A stretch of DNA of 64,000 bases from Rotaria socialis (lineage: Eukaryota; Rotifera; Eurotatoria; Philodinida; Philodinidae). The position numbers and the translations under genes were made by a program. Of the stretch, positions 11,970 through 26,058 are shown one piece after another (the first letter of the stretch is position 1; each line of letters opens with the position of its first letter). Under the pieces are notes generated by a model. It was not told where the DNA came from. It did no database searches and worked only from the letters and a program-made list of their open reading frames with translations. The stretch lies in NCBI GenBank assembly GCA_905331475.1, contig CAJNYU010002347.1, forward strand, positions 34,931-98,930, written 5' to 3'.

Positions 11970-14900
11970 TCACTTATTTGATGCAATGGGTTTTGAGGAA
12001 AGAAATGAAGCAGACGTTGGCATCATATAACCACGTGGTCGAACCAAATAGGTTGTCATGTTACCTTTACCTTTGACATATATTGATCCACGACATTCGC
12101 ATGGATATCCATGTTCGAATAAAACTTTTTGAGTTTCTTCCGGTACCTGTGTAATGATGATTGAAAATAATGAATAGATCAATTCTTTTTTTTTTGACTT
12201 ACATGAATGCAGCTAACAACACCAGTGCTATCCATACGCGATGCAACATTAACTGTATTTCCCCAAATATCATATTGAGGTTTTTTGGCACCAACAATAC
12301 CTGAAAAAAGATTCATGTTGATTAAAAGCACAAGATACATCTTAAAATGTTCTGTCTATAGACTGCTAAAGTTAAGTATTGAATTTTTTCGAAAGGTAAA
12401 TCGCTCAAACGTATTTTTTTATGGGAGACGATTATTCAATTACCAGCAACAAGAGGACCATTGCACATGCCAACACGCAATTTGAAATCATTGAAACAAT
12501 CCCGATTAATTCCTTCAAGTACTGCAATCATAGCAAAAGCAAATTCCGCAAGTGCAACAACATTTTGATTATATCGTTCTCTAGTCTAAATTAAAAAGAA
12601 CAACCCTAAATTCAAATTCATATAAACAAATCTTTTATTCGTACCATCCTATGTTCGGCACCCGGATTGAGACCAGCAGCTGCCATGTACGTACTACCAA
12701 TAGTTTTTATTTTCTCAACACAACTAAATTTGTTCTTATCCAATAACTAAATAAAATCGAATATTAACAAAAAAAAAACAAATCTTGTATTTCTCATAAC
12801 AAACTTTATCGAATTCTGCAATGATTTCATTGAGTAACCTTAAACATTCTAAACCATCATTATTAGCATCGGATTGAACATAGAATTCTTTAAAATCCGG
12901 TATGGATGCAAACATAACAACCACATTATCATAACTTTCATGATATAAACCCTAGAAGCATAAAAATAAACGAATAAATCAACATAATTTCCTATTGCCC
13001 GTTAGTCGGTAGAGGGCGCTGGTGTTCATTTGTAATTCGACATTCATTTCAGAATTATCAATTATTACCTGACTCATATTTTCTTTGAGAATTATTTCAG
13101 CCACATGTTTCGGTAGAATATTTTCTAATAAAAGTCGACTAATAGTGCTCACGGTTTCTGCTTCATGTTGTTCGTGTTGAAATTTAACTGTCCATAGCAG
13201 ATCTAATCGACTCATATATTCAATCTAAATACGAGAAAAAAAAGTGTAATGACTATTTGTTTTTTGCTGATTGAATTTATTTACCCGTCGGTCAAGACCG
13301 ATTAACAAAAGAATAAAGAAGAATACTTCGAGCGTTGTTTGTATAAGCAATAAATTACTTGTTAAGCCATTACTATGAGCGATAATATTATAGACATGAA
13401 AATAATGCGAATAGGATACATAAATAGCTGCCGTTACAATCATAATGAATGCTTTAAGAAGAAAATATAAATGCATAAATGATGAAACAGTTAATAAAGC
13501 CAATTGAATAAGTAATATATGAAATTCGAAATGACGACATGATTCATAAGTTTCAGAGTTCACCGACGATGGAAGAACACTAATCGCTTGAGTCGGTAGA
13601 ATATGAGCCTAAAATGAATGGTGCATTCGTTCGCGTCTAGGAAAACTTATACTTCATGTTATCGCTCGCGATGAGTTGAACGAGGGCTAATAGCCCTCTG
13701 TTAAGCGTGCCTCCCAGAAGATTGTCCTCGTCATCACAAGATTTAAAATAGCAGAAAAACGACCTGCATGCACCTGTTTTGTATTATTTTATATCAAATT
13801 TGCTCGTATTCAAAGTCTTTTAGTATTTTCGCCTCACATTATTTTTACATTCGAATGAAACCTCAAGGATAAATCCAAGGTTTGTTTGAGTAGATTGATG
13901 ATGTTGACGAAGTGTTTGCTGACAGACAAAATAAGGCGCCATAAAAAACATCAGCTGCGCTAAATAACTTCAACATTTATTAGCTATTAGAATGTATTCA
14001 TTCCTTTAATTGCGAAAAGAAATATCCCGGATCCACCGACTTTCGGCTGTTATCCTTCACGTATCTCTATAAAGATAGAACAGCATTTACTTGATTGTTG
14101 ATATTTTGTGTATAAGAAACATTTGCTACGAATGTTGTATTGGTGTATATTCCATTGGCGGCATTTGGTTTGAGCCACGATATAGCAAATGGTGTTAGAA
14201 TACAAACAGATATTAATATAAGAGTTACAGGCAAACGAATAAAATAATAATGTGTAACTAAATAAGTTGATTGGTCTAATAGCGAACGATGATTGTCATG
14301 TTGTAACTGAAAACGCAAATGTGCAAGAAAAACATTCTCGTGTACAAGATCAATTCACATACTTTTGACAAATCAACAACACAGAGTAACGCTGCTATAC
14401 CAAATGCACATGCACCAATAAGTACCAAAACAAGAAAAAGAGCATTTCTATATAAAAAGAAAAGAAACAATTTATATATTTATGGGAAAAAAATAATTTT
14501 CTATAAAATACTTTTCTAAGATCAATGCTTGAATAAGTAAAATAACTAGAAACACACAAGCTGCATTGACAACATAATATCGATAGCATAGGTCGGGCAA
14601 TGAACGAAACAAGGATTCATTAGCCGTTCGATTTTCTTCGTCATCATCTACAACTGTTTGATCTTTCCTTGCTTGTTTACTAAATTCAAGTGTAAATGGC
14701 TCAAGATCATTTGTACTTCGCCGACGACGTCTACAGAAATAGAAAATTTCTAAGAAATTCTTCTTTGAAAAATTCTTCTACTTTACGTGCAAGAAAATGA
14801 AGTTGCTAATGGTTTTAAATTATCTTCGAGCAGTACAAAACTTTTTGCCGCATCAGATTTTTCCGTGTCACCATGACCTTGCACTGCAAATGGTGTTTCA

Positions 14901-17900
14901 TTCGACCATGTATCCAATAGTTTTTGCATTTTTTTGCTTGATTTACGTGTATCACCACTGCTAGAAATATGATTTGGTAACGGCAAGATTTCAAAAAACA
15001 TTTTCATTGCCGCTCTTACCTCATCGTTGATTGGTTTTGTGCATTCGGTGCATTCGGAGGTATTATAAAATATGTTTTAATACCTAATTTAGCAATGTAT
15101 TCATCACGTTCATTTCCATGAGCTTCTTCAACTTCGTACTCGTTCCCCAATTTGAGTAATGTACTTTCAGATATATGAACACGGCTATTAATAGAAAGTT
15201 CATTCGTTTTAACAATACTGCTTTAGGCTGAACGTTTTTGGCATTGTTTCTGTTGGAAAATTTTGAGTATTTCAAGATTTAGATCAAAGCTGCTAAACGG
15301 AAATCTATCGTTTTACCGTCGAGCTATTTTCTCATTAGAAAAAATGTCGTTTCTAGGAAAGCTTTTGATTAACTGCGAGCTTGTTTCTTTTTTTGTATCT
15401 AAAAGGAAACTATCAGTCTATTCAGATAACGTTTCGTGCGGGCCGTTAAGACCTAGGAGGTAAAAACAGGGTGAAGCTAAGTTTCCGAGAACAAAAATGC
15501 ACTTTATATGTTACAGTAAAAATTTCGAGGTGATTGATTGGATTTTTCTTTGAAGAACGGGTTTAATTATACCAGTACTGGGAGCTAAGAATTATTGATA
15601 TCTAAATTTTTCTGCTTCGGCTTTTTGAACTCGAGCTTTCAGAATGAAAATTGTGTTGTTTTACGAACAGTAAAACTACTCAATTGCATCAATAATTTCA
15701 ATATTCCTTCTAGAGGAAATCCTGTATGACACTTTTCTTTTATTATAATTTAAATGTTTGATGTGATTATCTCATTTTTACTTCGTCAGTTTCGAAAATT
15801 ACTCGGAACCGCGATTACCAACATATGACGTTCTTTTAAGATTTCAAGGATAAAAAAAATTCGGCAAATCTCATGAGGAAACAAAATATCGGGCCGAATT
15901 TTTTCTGAAAATAAACACAAAATTCTATAAGGAATCTGCAATCGATATCATTTTCTATCTAGCACAATAAGTCGATAATGGAACGACCCGACACTTTCTA
16001 AAAGCAACACTATGAAATCTCAGCTTTCAATATCAGAATGTCTCTTCTAACGTATCTGACAAACAAGGTTATCTGTTAAGTGTAGGCGATCTATTTTGAG
16101 CACCATTGCATATCAACATTTTAGTTCGGATGTCATTCAACATCGCATAGAATCCAAGAAAATGTCAACAACACACATGAAACATTGATATATGCATCAA
16201 GGACGCTTTTGCATCCGTGTAAAACACATACATTTCTTACATTGTTCTACTCAATCTGTCATTGAAGTTACTTTGTTTATGCGTACTGTAGTATTTTCTC
16301 GTATTATAATCTTTGAATAATGCGAGTCGAATTACGTGTTCGCTAGATTTTTCAAAATCTGTTGTTATATTTACAGACTGTTCTACGTAAGCTTAGTTTC
16401 TTATGTATTTACAAGCTGCCTATTTTACACTAGACATACCCCGGCACGCCACCCGCTTCAATATGATTAGCTAATGTCACATCATCGGACCATGTATCGT
16501 ACTGCCATTTTTTAAGACCTATCACTCCACATAAGACGCGTCCTGTGTGTATTCCAATGCGCATATCAACATTCACACCCGTTGCCTCTCGTACTAATCT
16601 AAATAATAATAAAAAGAAAAGAAAAACAAAGATCAGCATTAACAAGACAATCAAGAGAGAAAATAATGTACTTGATATCATCGATCATTTTCAAACCCAT
16701 GCGAACACAATTCGATGCGTGATTGGGTCGACTTATTGGTAAGCCACTAACACAATAATAACAATCGCCCAAGATTTTTATTCGCATACAATCACATTCC
16801 TAAACAGCAATAATAATTTTCCCACAATTAATCTATTGACATATGTTACTTGTGCTAATTGATCAAATTTTCCAAACAGCTTATTAAGAATTTGTACCAG
16901 TTCCGGTGGGGTAAATTTTTCTGATAATGGTGTAAAATTTACAATATCGGCATATAATATTCTAATTAAATCAAAAAATTTATCGAACATCAAAATCCAA
17001 TAGGCAAACTTACGTCACATTTTCATGTTTTTTTATGTATAAATCATGAAATGTTGCTTTTCGTACACTAATATTCTTTGTATTCAGTCCTTGATCATCA
17101 TAATCTCTTGATTGAAGATTATGATATTTAGCTGTCTCTTTAACTTTTCGTAACATCTCTGATTTCATACTTAATGCTATCAAAAAAGAAATATGATATT
17201 AGAAAACTTGGAAAAAACAAAAAAAAAACTCGGTTTCAATTTTCATTATACCAATATGAGCTGGAATAACACTCAGAATTAAAGTTTCTTGTTGTTCTTT
17301 TTCACGTTCAAGTCTTAAACGAGCTTCTATGCATCGCATAGTATTTTGATATGTTTTCTTCTGGTGTGCATCTGTTAAATATCGATGACATAAACCAAAT
17401 AGATTGCATGCAACAAAAAATAATGATAGACATATAACCTAAAAAAAAGTGAAAGAGATGTTTGGGTACAAAAAGAACTTTTATCGTGTTAATATCATCA
17501 TGGCATTGATGATAATTCGACACTAATAGACTTCTTCTTCTTTAAACAATTAAACAAAACGGAAAGATAATTTACCTCAAGTTTAAATTCCATCCGATGA
17601 ATTTTGTTATTTGGATTCTGAATATTATGTGTACGAGTAACAAGAATTAAATGAATTAGTGATGTTATTGACGCCATTAGAGCCGTCCACGATCGTGAGA
17701 TAGGTAATGTTGTATGTATAGTTATTATTGAAAATGTAACGATACCCATTAGATGTATAATTGATGTATGTTGTTGTAGAAGCATAGGTATGACGGAAAA
17801 TAGTGTTAGCAAAAGCCATATTGATAAACATGATATATATACATGAGTATGAAGGAATTTTTCGCGTTGAAGTAGTATAATTAATGTTACTGACAGAAGT

Positions 17901-20900
17901 AAGATGCAAGAGAATAGAACAATTTCCAGAATGAATTGTGTCAAATGATGCTAAAAGAAAAATTCCATTTTAAAATAAACATTAAGAAAACAAAACCATA
18001 TGATTATTTACTCTGCCAGAAAAAGCTGCCAATAATAAATAAACAAAACTTTGAAGAGCAGTCAACGATAACGAAAACAGAACCAGACTATGTTTAATAC
18101 GAATTAAATAAAGACCAAAATAATGTTTATTGTCCATTGTGGCTAAAATCAATGGAAAATATGTAGTTTTTGTTACTATATTTTTTTTAATTATAAGAAA
18201 AATAAAACGCATTTATTAAATTTATCCTCTATCCAAGGACATATTCATTCCATTAGCTGTATGTCTAACAGCTAGATATTACCTACAAGAAAGAAAAAGT
18301 TCTTTCTCTAACTAACTATAGAATGCATCATTTGACCCCTCATCAACACCCCGAGAATCAACCGAGGCTTGTGGACATTAAATACGAAAGAAACAAAAAG
18401 AACCTATCAATCTACATTAAGAATATGAAATCAAGCATCAATTAGAATAACAACGATTATTATCCGAAATATTACTCTCTGAATAATGAATTCTAGCCTA
18501 TTTAAATTTTCATTCACAAGAAAAGATCTGTAATTTTTCTTTTCTAAATTCTTTTTCTTTTCTCTTCTTATTACCGGTTATATTCGCCTCTTCACATAAG
18601 TCGACATATGACATAAAAATCTCCATAAAAAAGGCAGCAGCTGGTTTTATAAGATTTCATTACTCATCCTTTCGCTTCTATACTCATGGGGATCATTAAG
18701 AGAACAAGATATATACATAGAAGCTGTATGAAACTGCACTTTGGGACCTAATCAAAGCTGGTTCATCAGCACTTTCGTTTGTTTTCTCTGTCTCTTGATC
18801 TACGATGAAAATAAAGTGGATGAACCACTTACGTCAAATCACAATAACATAGAACAATGAACACTAAAGATTGCCTAAAGCATTCAATGGAATGTTATCA
18901 TGAGGAGAAAAAGGAAGAGCAAAAGCAACTGTCTTTCTTTTGCTTTTGAAGGTTTTTGTTGGCTGTTAAAGATGATATACTCCGATCAAATTACTGATAC
19001 TATTGGTCATCTGAAGTCTTCTTTTGTTTTATTTTAGAAAGTTCATCTGCAATTGCAGTCAATTATCAACTTGAACAAAGCAAAATTACTTCTCAGTATC
19101 ATCTTTTTCTTTAAAGACATCAATAGTTAATAACCTCGTTTCGTGCGCTATTATATAAAAAAAAAAAGAGCCGTGGATAATAAAAGAGGAATGCCTTTAA
19201 GATGATGATGATGATGAACATTGTCGACTGCTATTCCTTTATGATAAAGATGATAAAAATAATCAAACCTAGAAGCAACATGTCGTTGTTTCGAAAAACG
19301 TCGTACTAGTACTCTTTTCTTATGTTTTGCTAGTGACACAAACCAAAAATGCCAAAATAATCCTTCAGACTTGTACGTAAAATGAGTAATCATTAAGCGC
19401 AACCATACCAAACATTTTTTTTTTAGTTATGCATATGGATAAAGAGCTAATTAATGTCAGCTTGTACGCAAAGCTGACTGATGACAATAGCAAGAATGCA
19501 TCAATGCTTAAACAGGAAATAGAAAACGAAGCACTAGTTTGCGTCTCCAATGATTTCATCATAGAATTGAATTAGCACGGCTATTTAGACAAAAATAAAC
19601 TGCCACCGTTATCACCCTTGTTAACTGTTGATAAAAGGCAAGCGAAAGAAAACAAAAAGAAACACAAGAAAATTTTGATGTTGAGCTGAAAAAAATAATA
19701 TATAGAGAGGAAGATTGTACCTGTGGTTGCATTTGTCGATGACCAGTCTAGGTTATGTCGCACACTATTGCTAGAACTATTACACGTACTAGCAATGTCG
19801 AATACATTTACCGATTCTGAAATCAAAAGGAAAAGTTGATAAATGAAGATTAATCGATAAACACAATGTCTAAAAGCCACTTCGATATAAACACAGTAGG
19901 CTTTTATTATAGACGTGAAAATATAATATGTATTAATACTAACGAAAAAAAAGAAAGAAAAAAATATAGAACAAATGATACCCATGTTTATTGAGAAGAA
20001 TGCAATTATCTATTTTTTCCTATGGCAATAGCGACTGTTTATGACGAGTTTGCGCATTATATTGGTTTTTTTTTGTTGACGATGCTACCGAAATACACAT
20101 GTCGAAACGCCCTATCCAACCTAAACTCATCGTTGTGTATTAGCCGGTTGTTTTTCTTAATAAGATAGGAGAAAGTTAGTGACACAGAATATGGCTGTTT
20201 CTCTAGTTGATATTATATCCATATTGTTTGAATAACAAGCAGCGATTAAGAAATCATAGATAATATGTATCATACCACTTAAGATAGAACAAATTCATAA
20301 ATATAGAAATCACTGATTTTCCTCATGGAATGTGTATAACGAATTGTTTAATTTTTATGTAACTCGACGAAATTCTATATTATTTTTCCAGACATTTCTC
20401 ATCAAATCAGCTCAATTAACAATAAGCAAGAGCAACAATTAATAATGTTGCTTTTTAATTGTACTTTTCTTGATTACATCATACGATCCGCAAATGTCTT
20501 GTCAAGGTCTTGTCATATTAGTATGATTACAAAATAAATCTACGCAAGGAAAATAGACTAATACAATATTACTCTAATAAGGAAAAATTGTCCACATAAT
20601 TAACTTAACTGTTCGAGAAGCTTATTCAAAATAAAGACTTACTTCGTTTGTTATTATTTTTTGTTTGACTAATAAACGAATCATGGCTTTTAGATTTTTG
20701 ATCGGCCATTCGTGACGATGATACTGCTGACGGATGTCGATGACGACGAAGAAGTTTAAAAACAGGAGATCGATGCTGATGTTGTTGTTGACGTTGACGC
20801 TGACGCTCCTTCCCCATTCTATCGAGATTATTGTCCATGATTCTTTTTTGTTGGTACGTTTTCAGATAAAAAATTTTCAAGAATATTTTTCGTTTTGTCT

Positions 20901-20931
20901 GTCCAAATGAAGGTGTGCGTGGTGTGCGCAA
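11970..20931 (-). CDS. Membrane adenylyl cyclase (class III, two 6-TM modules, C1 and C2)
   Basis: Makes cAMP from ATP at the plasma membrane. First exon 20643-20931 (start 20931, or the internal Met at 20836) encodes a basic Gln/Arg/His-rich N-terminus. Exon 19721-19816 joins it in frame and then joins 18012-18175, where TM module 1 begins (to about 17400). C1 is at about 16436-16995: [14 protein letters not shown] with the first metal Asp, [13 protein letters not shown] with the second, [15 protein letters not shown], and [13 protein letters not shown]1 is completed by the exon at about 15031-15195 ([20 protein letters not shown]). TM module 2 follows at about 13225-14720. C2 is at about 11970-13215: [44 protein letters not shown] and [13 protein letters not shown], with the transition-state Asn and Arg. 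The ending [16 protein letters not shown] is typical of C2. Both catalytic halves look complete. The subtype (G-protein or calcium sensitivity) cannot be read from sequence. The N-terminal exons are inferred from matching intron phase. Confidence 0.92.
15196..16435. other. Large intron of the adenylyl cyclase gene, no gene seen
   Basis: An intron of about 1.24 kb within C1, between PG|gtatgt near 16435 and the acceptor near 15196. Most introns in this window are under 100 bp, so this one is unusually large. It may hold an old insertion, but I could not identify terminal repeats or coding remains in it. Confidence 0.6.
18176..19720. other. Large intron of the adenylyl cyclase gene
   Basis: About 1.5 kb between the exon carrying the second part of the N-terminus (19721-19816) and the exon opening TM module 1 (18012-18175). 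Joining ACC ACA G to TA ACA AAA keeps the frame, which supports the intron. It contains a GAT-rich microsatellite at about 19200-19218 and no recognised gene. A further intron (about 19817-20642) separates the first two exons. Confidence 0.55.
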
Positions 20932-23900
20932 AGAGTAAGTAAAAATGAACCGAACGTAACAGATACTAATGAGTACCGGAGTTTGATTTCACTCTTCTTC
21001 TTCTTTTTCTTGATTGTTCTGATAACAGCTCGTTATTTCAATCGGAAGAATATTTGAGTGATAACAACAAGTGTTCTATTCGAATTGTTCTATTTATTGA
21101 AAAAGAATATTGCCTGTTTCGCTTATAAGCCAATGAGCAAGCGAGAGAGAGAGATAGAGAGAGAGACAGAGCTTTTAGCGATGTCAGATGATGATATTCT
21201 TTATAATAAGCAAAATAATAGGTTGAACTCGTGGTTATGGAGCTTTTCAGAACAGAATTATTGCTATCTAAAACAGCGGATATGTATCCTTGTTTCATGT
21301 CTTGTCGTAAGCAAAAACGCGATGAAACTACTTATTTTCTTGCTCTTTGTCATCTTTATATCTTTCCCAACGGCTTGTACTTCTACTTGTCTTCGTTTGT
21401 AGACAAGATTATCAATGGTCGAACTGAGATGACTGTTGAGAATAGCAAAATATATAAGAAAAAAAAGTGGAAATGAAGATGATTATTATGAAAGCAAAAA
21501 AGAATAGGCGTAGAGAAGATAATGATAGGGATGATGTTTTTTTTACTTTCTTATTAGCCACATAAGCGCTCGTATGCTCATCCCTATCGGTCATAATAAT
21601 GGTAACTTTTATAGTAAATCTACGTTACGTATATCAAACGTTTCTCTCGTGCATATTGCATCTTGCTGCTGTTGCTGTTCTGTATGCATCATTTATAATA
21701 ATAGCAATAATGATAATCGCGTGCATGCATCATAAAATATAAATCTATTTTAATTAGGATTTATATCAATGACAATTCCAGTATCACATATAATTCTATG
21801 ATGCCAACAGATTAAAGATCACTGTCTTAATTGGAATATATTGTTAACAAATTATTGAATGCACCTACTCAAAATTTCTCGGTTTCGATATGTTCGAAAC
21901 AGTTGCATGAAGTTTGTTTTTGAATGACAGCTACTGCTGACTTCTGACAGAGATATCTTTCTAATGAAAAGTCGTATAGACGCTTTTCTGCTTGACTTGA
22001 TAAGAATTTTTTTAGTCCGATCTCGTCTTTTAGATAAATAGAAAAACAAAATTGAATACGAACCCGATGATAGAAATATCCAATATTTTATATGGCATTT
22101 ACTGAAAGCGAGCGTTATGTTTCCTACAAAAATAAAAGCGAGAAACAGTTCGCATCTGAAAAATATAAATGGCAGAATCAGAGATGTAATTTACGATGAA
22201 AGATCCCCTAGTGTGAATCTACTTTTTCAATAGATTTCCTGTCAATTATGAAAGACCCATGCGCTGCGCACAATGTCACAAAATATTCTTCGATATAGAT
22301 TAAATTTACGAGATTGGATCTAACGTAAGATAAGTTACTACGAGTTATTATTTCGGAAATCTTAATTTGTTGTAGAGCCTTAAACAATACGGGCGGGGCG
22401 GGGGCGGGGGGTGACCCGGAAATATTTACTTTTATCAATAAGTATTCGATTTGCTTGTGGAAAGGCTGGCATAGATAATATTTCTATTTGTGTGAAAGTA
22501 TGTAAATTTAAGCAAGTCGAATATAGTGTAAAAGTTTACAATGCTAACAAAAACTTCAACAATTCTGAAATAGTACGGATCGGTGCCTGAATAAAGATCA
22601 AAGCGAGGAAAATTACAGTGATAAAATGACATATTAAGATGAATTTTCAACGAGTTAGCTTCTAAACTAACGGCATAGAAATAAAAAACAGGAAATTAAA
22701 TTGCCCGTTGAAAAATGTTAGAGAATGTATTCCTTTTCAAAATGGCGAACAATGAATTTTAGTGTTCTAAATCACTGCCGTAAAAACCAATGTCATCATG
22801 CTCTTTCTTTGATCGTCTCTACTGTACATGAATAGTAAAATATCTTATTTAAGTTTCCTATAAGATAGCGGTAAGAATAGACGAAGATGGAAGCGAAATC
22901 ATCATTTCCAAATCATACGTGCATTTTTTATCTTGCACCAATAAATAACAAAATCACTTTCGATAGACACATTGTCACTTCTTGTAAACGAGTGATGAAA
23001 ACGAGAGGCTGATCATACGTCTGACTGCCATTGCCAAACATAAATAATAAAATTTGATTATTTATATGCAGAACGAGATAAAAAAAAAAAGTGGTCTCCT
23101 TTGTTTCAATCTATCTTGCGTGTCACATATGCTAATATAAATAAATCTATATGTATATTTTATTGTATATATAATAGACGATTTTCCTGGCTGTTTGACA
23201 TGTTTAAAACGAGTTTCTTCAAATTGATTTTAGAATCGGGTCGGACATAGTCGATTTCCTTTCTATAATGAGAATGATTCTCTACTAATTATAAAGACTA
23301 GCTCTTCAGATAATAATCTGAAATGTGGCTATACTACTTAAGACACTGTTAATAAACCTAACGAATTTGAGGTACATCTTGACATAGGAGGTTTTATACA
23401 TTATAATATCCTCTAATCTCTCATGGATAAAAATTTTCACGCACGTGCACAATAGAATGCAAATTTTAACACGAAATCGTCTTCATGAATAATTCATTTG
23501 TAAAATAGCATGTGCTTACTCTCGTTAAAATATTGTACTGGTCACATTTTCTTTTGAATAAATTCTACTTGCTCGTTCTACGTTAAAATTCTTCGCAGTC
23601 GTTTTGCATATTTTTATGCATGTGTTCACCTACATCCTACTTTTTCATGATTATTTGTCACTTGTTAGTAATTTTCTTACGATGCGCTATTTGACATAGT
23701 GTATTCTTATAGTTCTATGATACAGTTATTGGTAAGAAATCAAGTTCGAAGTGATGAAAGCTAACTATATAAATGATGCTTAGAGAACAAGCATTATCAT
23801 TATATTCAAATGCACGGGACTCGTTATTGTCAACGATGTGAATCTAAAGAGTAATTGAGCAATTTCTAGGGAAAAAATGGACGTTTTTATAGGCTTTTTA

Positions 23901-24111
23901 TCAGAATAGAGAAGAGATTGAATATATCTAACAATTACTGAATTAATGCGTTAAACGATGAATATACTTGAACCATTTCAAGAGCATGAGTAGTTTCGAT
24001 TAGCTTGTATCAATAAATTCTGTATTCATTGAAAAAAACACTTTGTATTGGGCTTTCAATAATAAAATTGTCCTTATTCGATTTTATAAAGCAAAACCAA
24101 TCATTTCTATG
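20932..24111. other. Intergenic, no gene recognised
   Basis: About 3.2 kb upstream of the adenylyl cyclase gene. The short open frames are low complexity and show no domain or plausible exon chain. Simple repeats include a GAGA tract at about 21140-21172. The only striking local structure is the G-tract at 22391-22411, listed separately. Distal promoter or enhancer sequence of the cyclase gene may lie here. Confidence 0.6.
22391..22411 (+). other. G-quadruplex-forming G-tract
   Basis: Four or more runs of at least three G are separated by single C residues (GGGC GGGGC GGGGGC GGGGGG). This is the canonical motif for a very stable three-layer quadruplex. It is isolated in DNA that is otherwise strongly AT-rich. 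No gene or transposon boundary was identified next to it. Confidence 0.7.
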
Positions 24112-24802
24112 CTATTTTTTAACTGCCCGATGACAGCATTTCGTTAGTTTTATATTTGGCCGAATTCCAAGTGCAGGTCGAGTCCAATCATTTCCTAGCA
24201 TGCCATTTAATGTGCGAATACAACATGGCGTAGCCATAATACATCGTTCTGTACGATTGAATTGCATTGGTAAGTGAACGCCAAGAAGACGGTCAAGGAA
24301 AATATCAGTAAAATGATTACAATTACGTCGAATTAAATCATCTAGACAAGGAAATGCATGCTCTTTGCTTTTATGAAAATAAATTGTTTTCTTACAATCA
24401 TTTCGAGTGAATTTATCATAAATATTAAATAAAATTTTTGTTTCAATTTCATCTTGGGTTAATTCAGTCATGCCGAGCTTTTTCGATAAAATTAATCGAC
24501 CCTGATGAGAGTAAGGTTGAGATTTACAAATGCCATCACCAAAATAATATTCAACATTATATAATTGTACACTCTATAGATAATTGTTGATTAGGAAAGT
24601 TCATTAGGATTTAACTAACTGTATGATAAGCACCAAGAAAATGGCAAGTAGAGTATTTGAACAAACAATTAGCTGTTCGATATTCGGAAAGTAAATCGTA
24701 AACATTGAGAAACACAGGTTCTAAATGTTTAGTTTTACTATTAGAAACGGTCGTTGTTAGATCGTTCATAGATTGTAAGTTCTTGCTCTGCATTTTTATC
24801 AA
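24112..24802 (-). CDS. PPPDE-fold cysteine isopeptidase (DeSI-like)
   Basis: Two exons. Exon 1 (about 24620-24802) starts MIKMQSKNLQSM and contains EPVFLNVYDLLSEY and GAYHT. Exon 2 (24112-about 24581) begins SVQLYNVEYYFGDGICKSQP in frame and contains RRNCNHFTDIFLDRLLG. These are the two hallmarks of the PPPDE superfamily: a catalytic His in the G-x-(F/Y)-H-(T/S) strand and a catalytic Cys in the N-C-N-H-F helix. DESI1/DESI2-type proteins cleave SUMO or ubiquitin from targets. The segment between LLSEY and GAYH is longer and more cysteine-rich than in the human enzymes as I recall them, so the substrate may differ. The start Met is the first in the exon; an in-frame Met four codons downstream is also possible. 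Confidence 0.85.
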
Positions 24803-25888
24803 AGAAATAATATTAAATAGAGGCGCAAAGTTTTTAAATTGACACTTTTTTCGATTTTCTTATATTATTAATTCTCGGGTGCAAATAATTTGCTTTTGAA
24901 TTTATGCCTACAATTTAAATAAACGATTTACTAAAGATTTTCATTAATATGATAGAAATATTGATCTACCAATATTAGTGAAATGCAAAAGTAGCTCGTA
25001 GTACTGAGAGCCAGAACATGTATTCGTCATTTTGCAGACACTTCCATTCTGTATTGCATGGTATGTCACTCGGATTTGCTTTGAAAAAGTCTCTTTCGTT
25101 TAGAAAATTAAAAAAAAAAGATTTTGGATGCCAAAGCCTAGTTTTTTTCAGCATTCACTTGATCAATGGAATACAATTTCGAACACAATATATAGTGGCT
25201 CCCATCATTATTTGACTAGTTGTACACTCAATATTTTTGCAGCTGTCGTAAATGTTAGCAACAGCCAATTTTGGTAATAAGCCTTAGGATATGGGCGTGT
25301 GAATAAAAGCAAGTTTGATCTGCCTGCGCACCTATACCCGGTAGCTTTAAACATGCTTTCTCATTCAAAGAATGAGCATCCTTTATAGGAAAGTGCAGTA
25401 TTCAATGCCATAACATTTTCTTCTAAAAGCCGAATGTTACATTTTATTATATACAATAGGAAGTAAAATAAACATGTGTGCTGAGTCTAGACAATATAAC
25501 TTCAACTCGATGCCGAAGCTGTTCATACGTAAGTGATTGCTTCGATATATTACTCTGGTTCGATTGGTAAGAAGTATTTAAAGTAATGTTAGATTTTCTA
25601 GTGTATAGACACCAGGTCTATGTTCTCTGTTTATCTATCATAGTTTCAGCAATCATTAACTTCGAAAAAGACTCTTTATGCGTGCGCGTGCCGCCACAAC
25701 ACCGAGTAATCTAATGGTGTAAACATTAATCGCTGATTAATGGCGGAACAGCTTCTGATTACCTAAGAAAAAATCTTTGTAGAATTCGTGAGAGAGAACT
25801 CAAAATTATTCATACAATGAGAAACGGAACCAAAACGTGAAATTCAATGTCGATTATTTTGTCAGAGTCAACATAAAGCACTTCACAC

Positions 25889-26058
25889 TTAACCCTTTCC
25901 AGCCGACTCCCAGAAGACAGGCAGCAAAGAAATATTGTGTTGTATATTTTTTGTTGCTCTATTATAGGGATGCCAAAAATATATTTTTCAGAATAAATTT
26001 TTTTTGTATGGAATGACTGCCTGCTGCCATTTGGCAACATCCGGCCGTAACGGGTCAA
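25889..26058. mobile_element. Putative piggyBac-like MITE
   Basis: The left border reads TTAA then CCCTTTCCAGCCG. The right border, on the opposite strand, reads TTGA then CCCGTTACGGCCGG. The body is therefore about 162 bp between a TTAA and a near-TTAA, with related inverted ends starting CCC. A TTAA target and CCC-starting termini are typical of piggyBac elements. A TTTGGCAAC/GCTGCCA near-palindrome lies inside the right end. The termini are divergent, so this is a tentative, old, non-autonomous copy. Confidence 0.45.

Noticed and set aside
13682-13698. Palindrome GAGGGCT-AAT-AGCCCTC in a cyclase intron as a regulatory hairpin
   Set aside because: A single 7-bp stem in about 9 kb of gene is not notable, and no terminator or processing function applies here.
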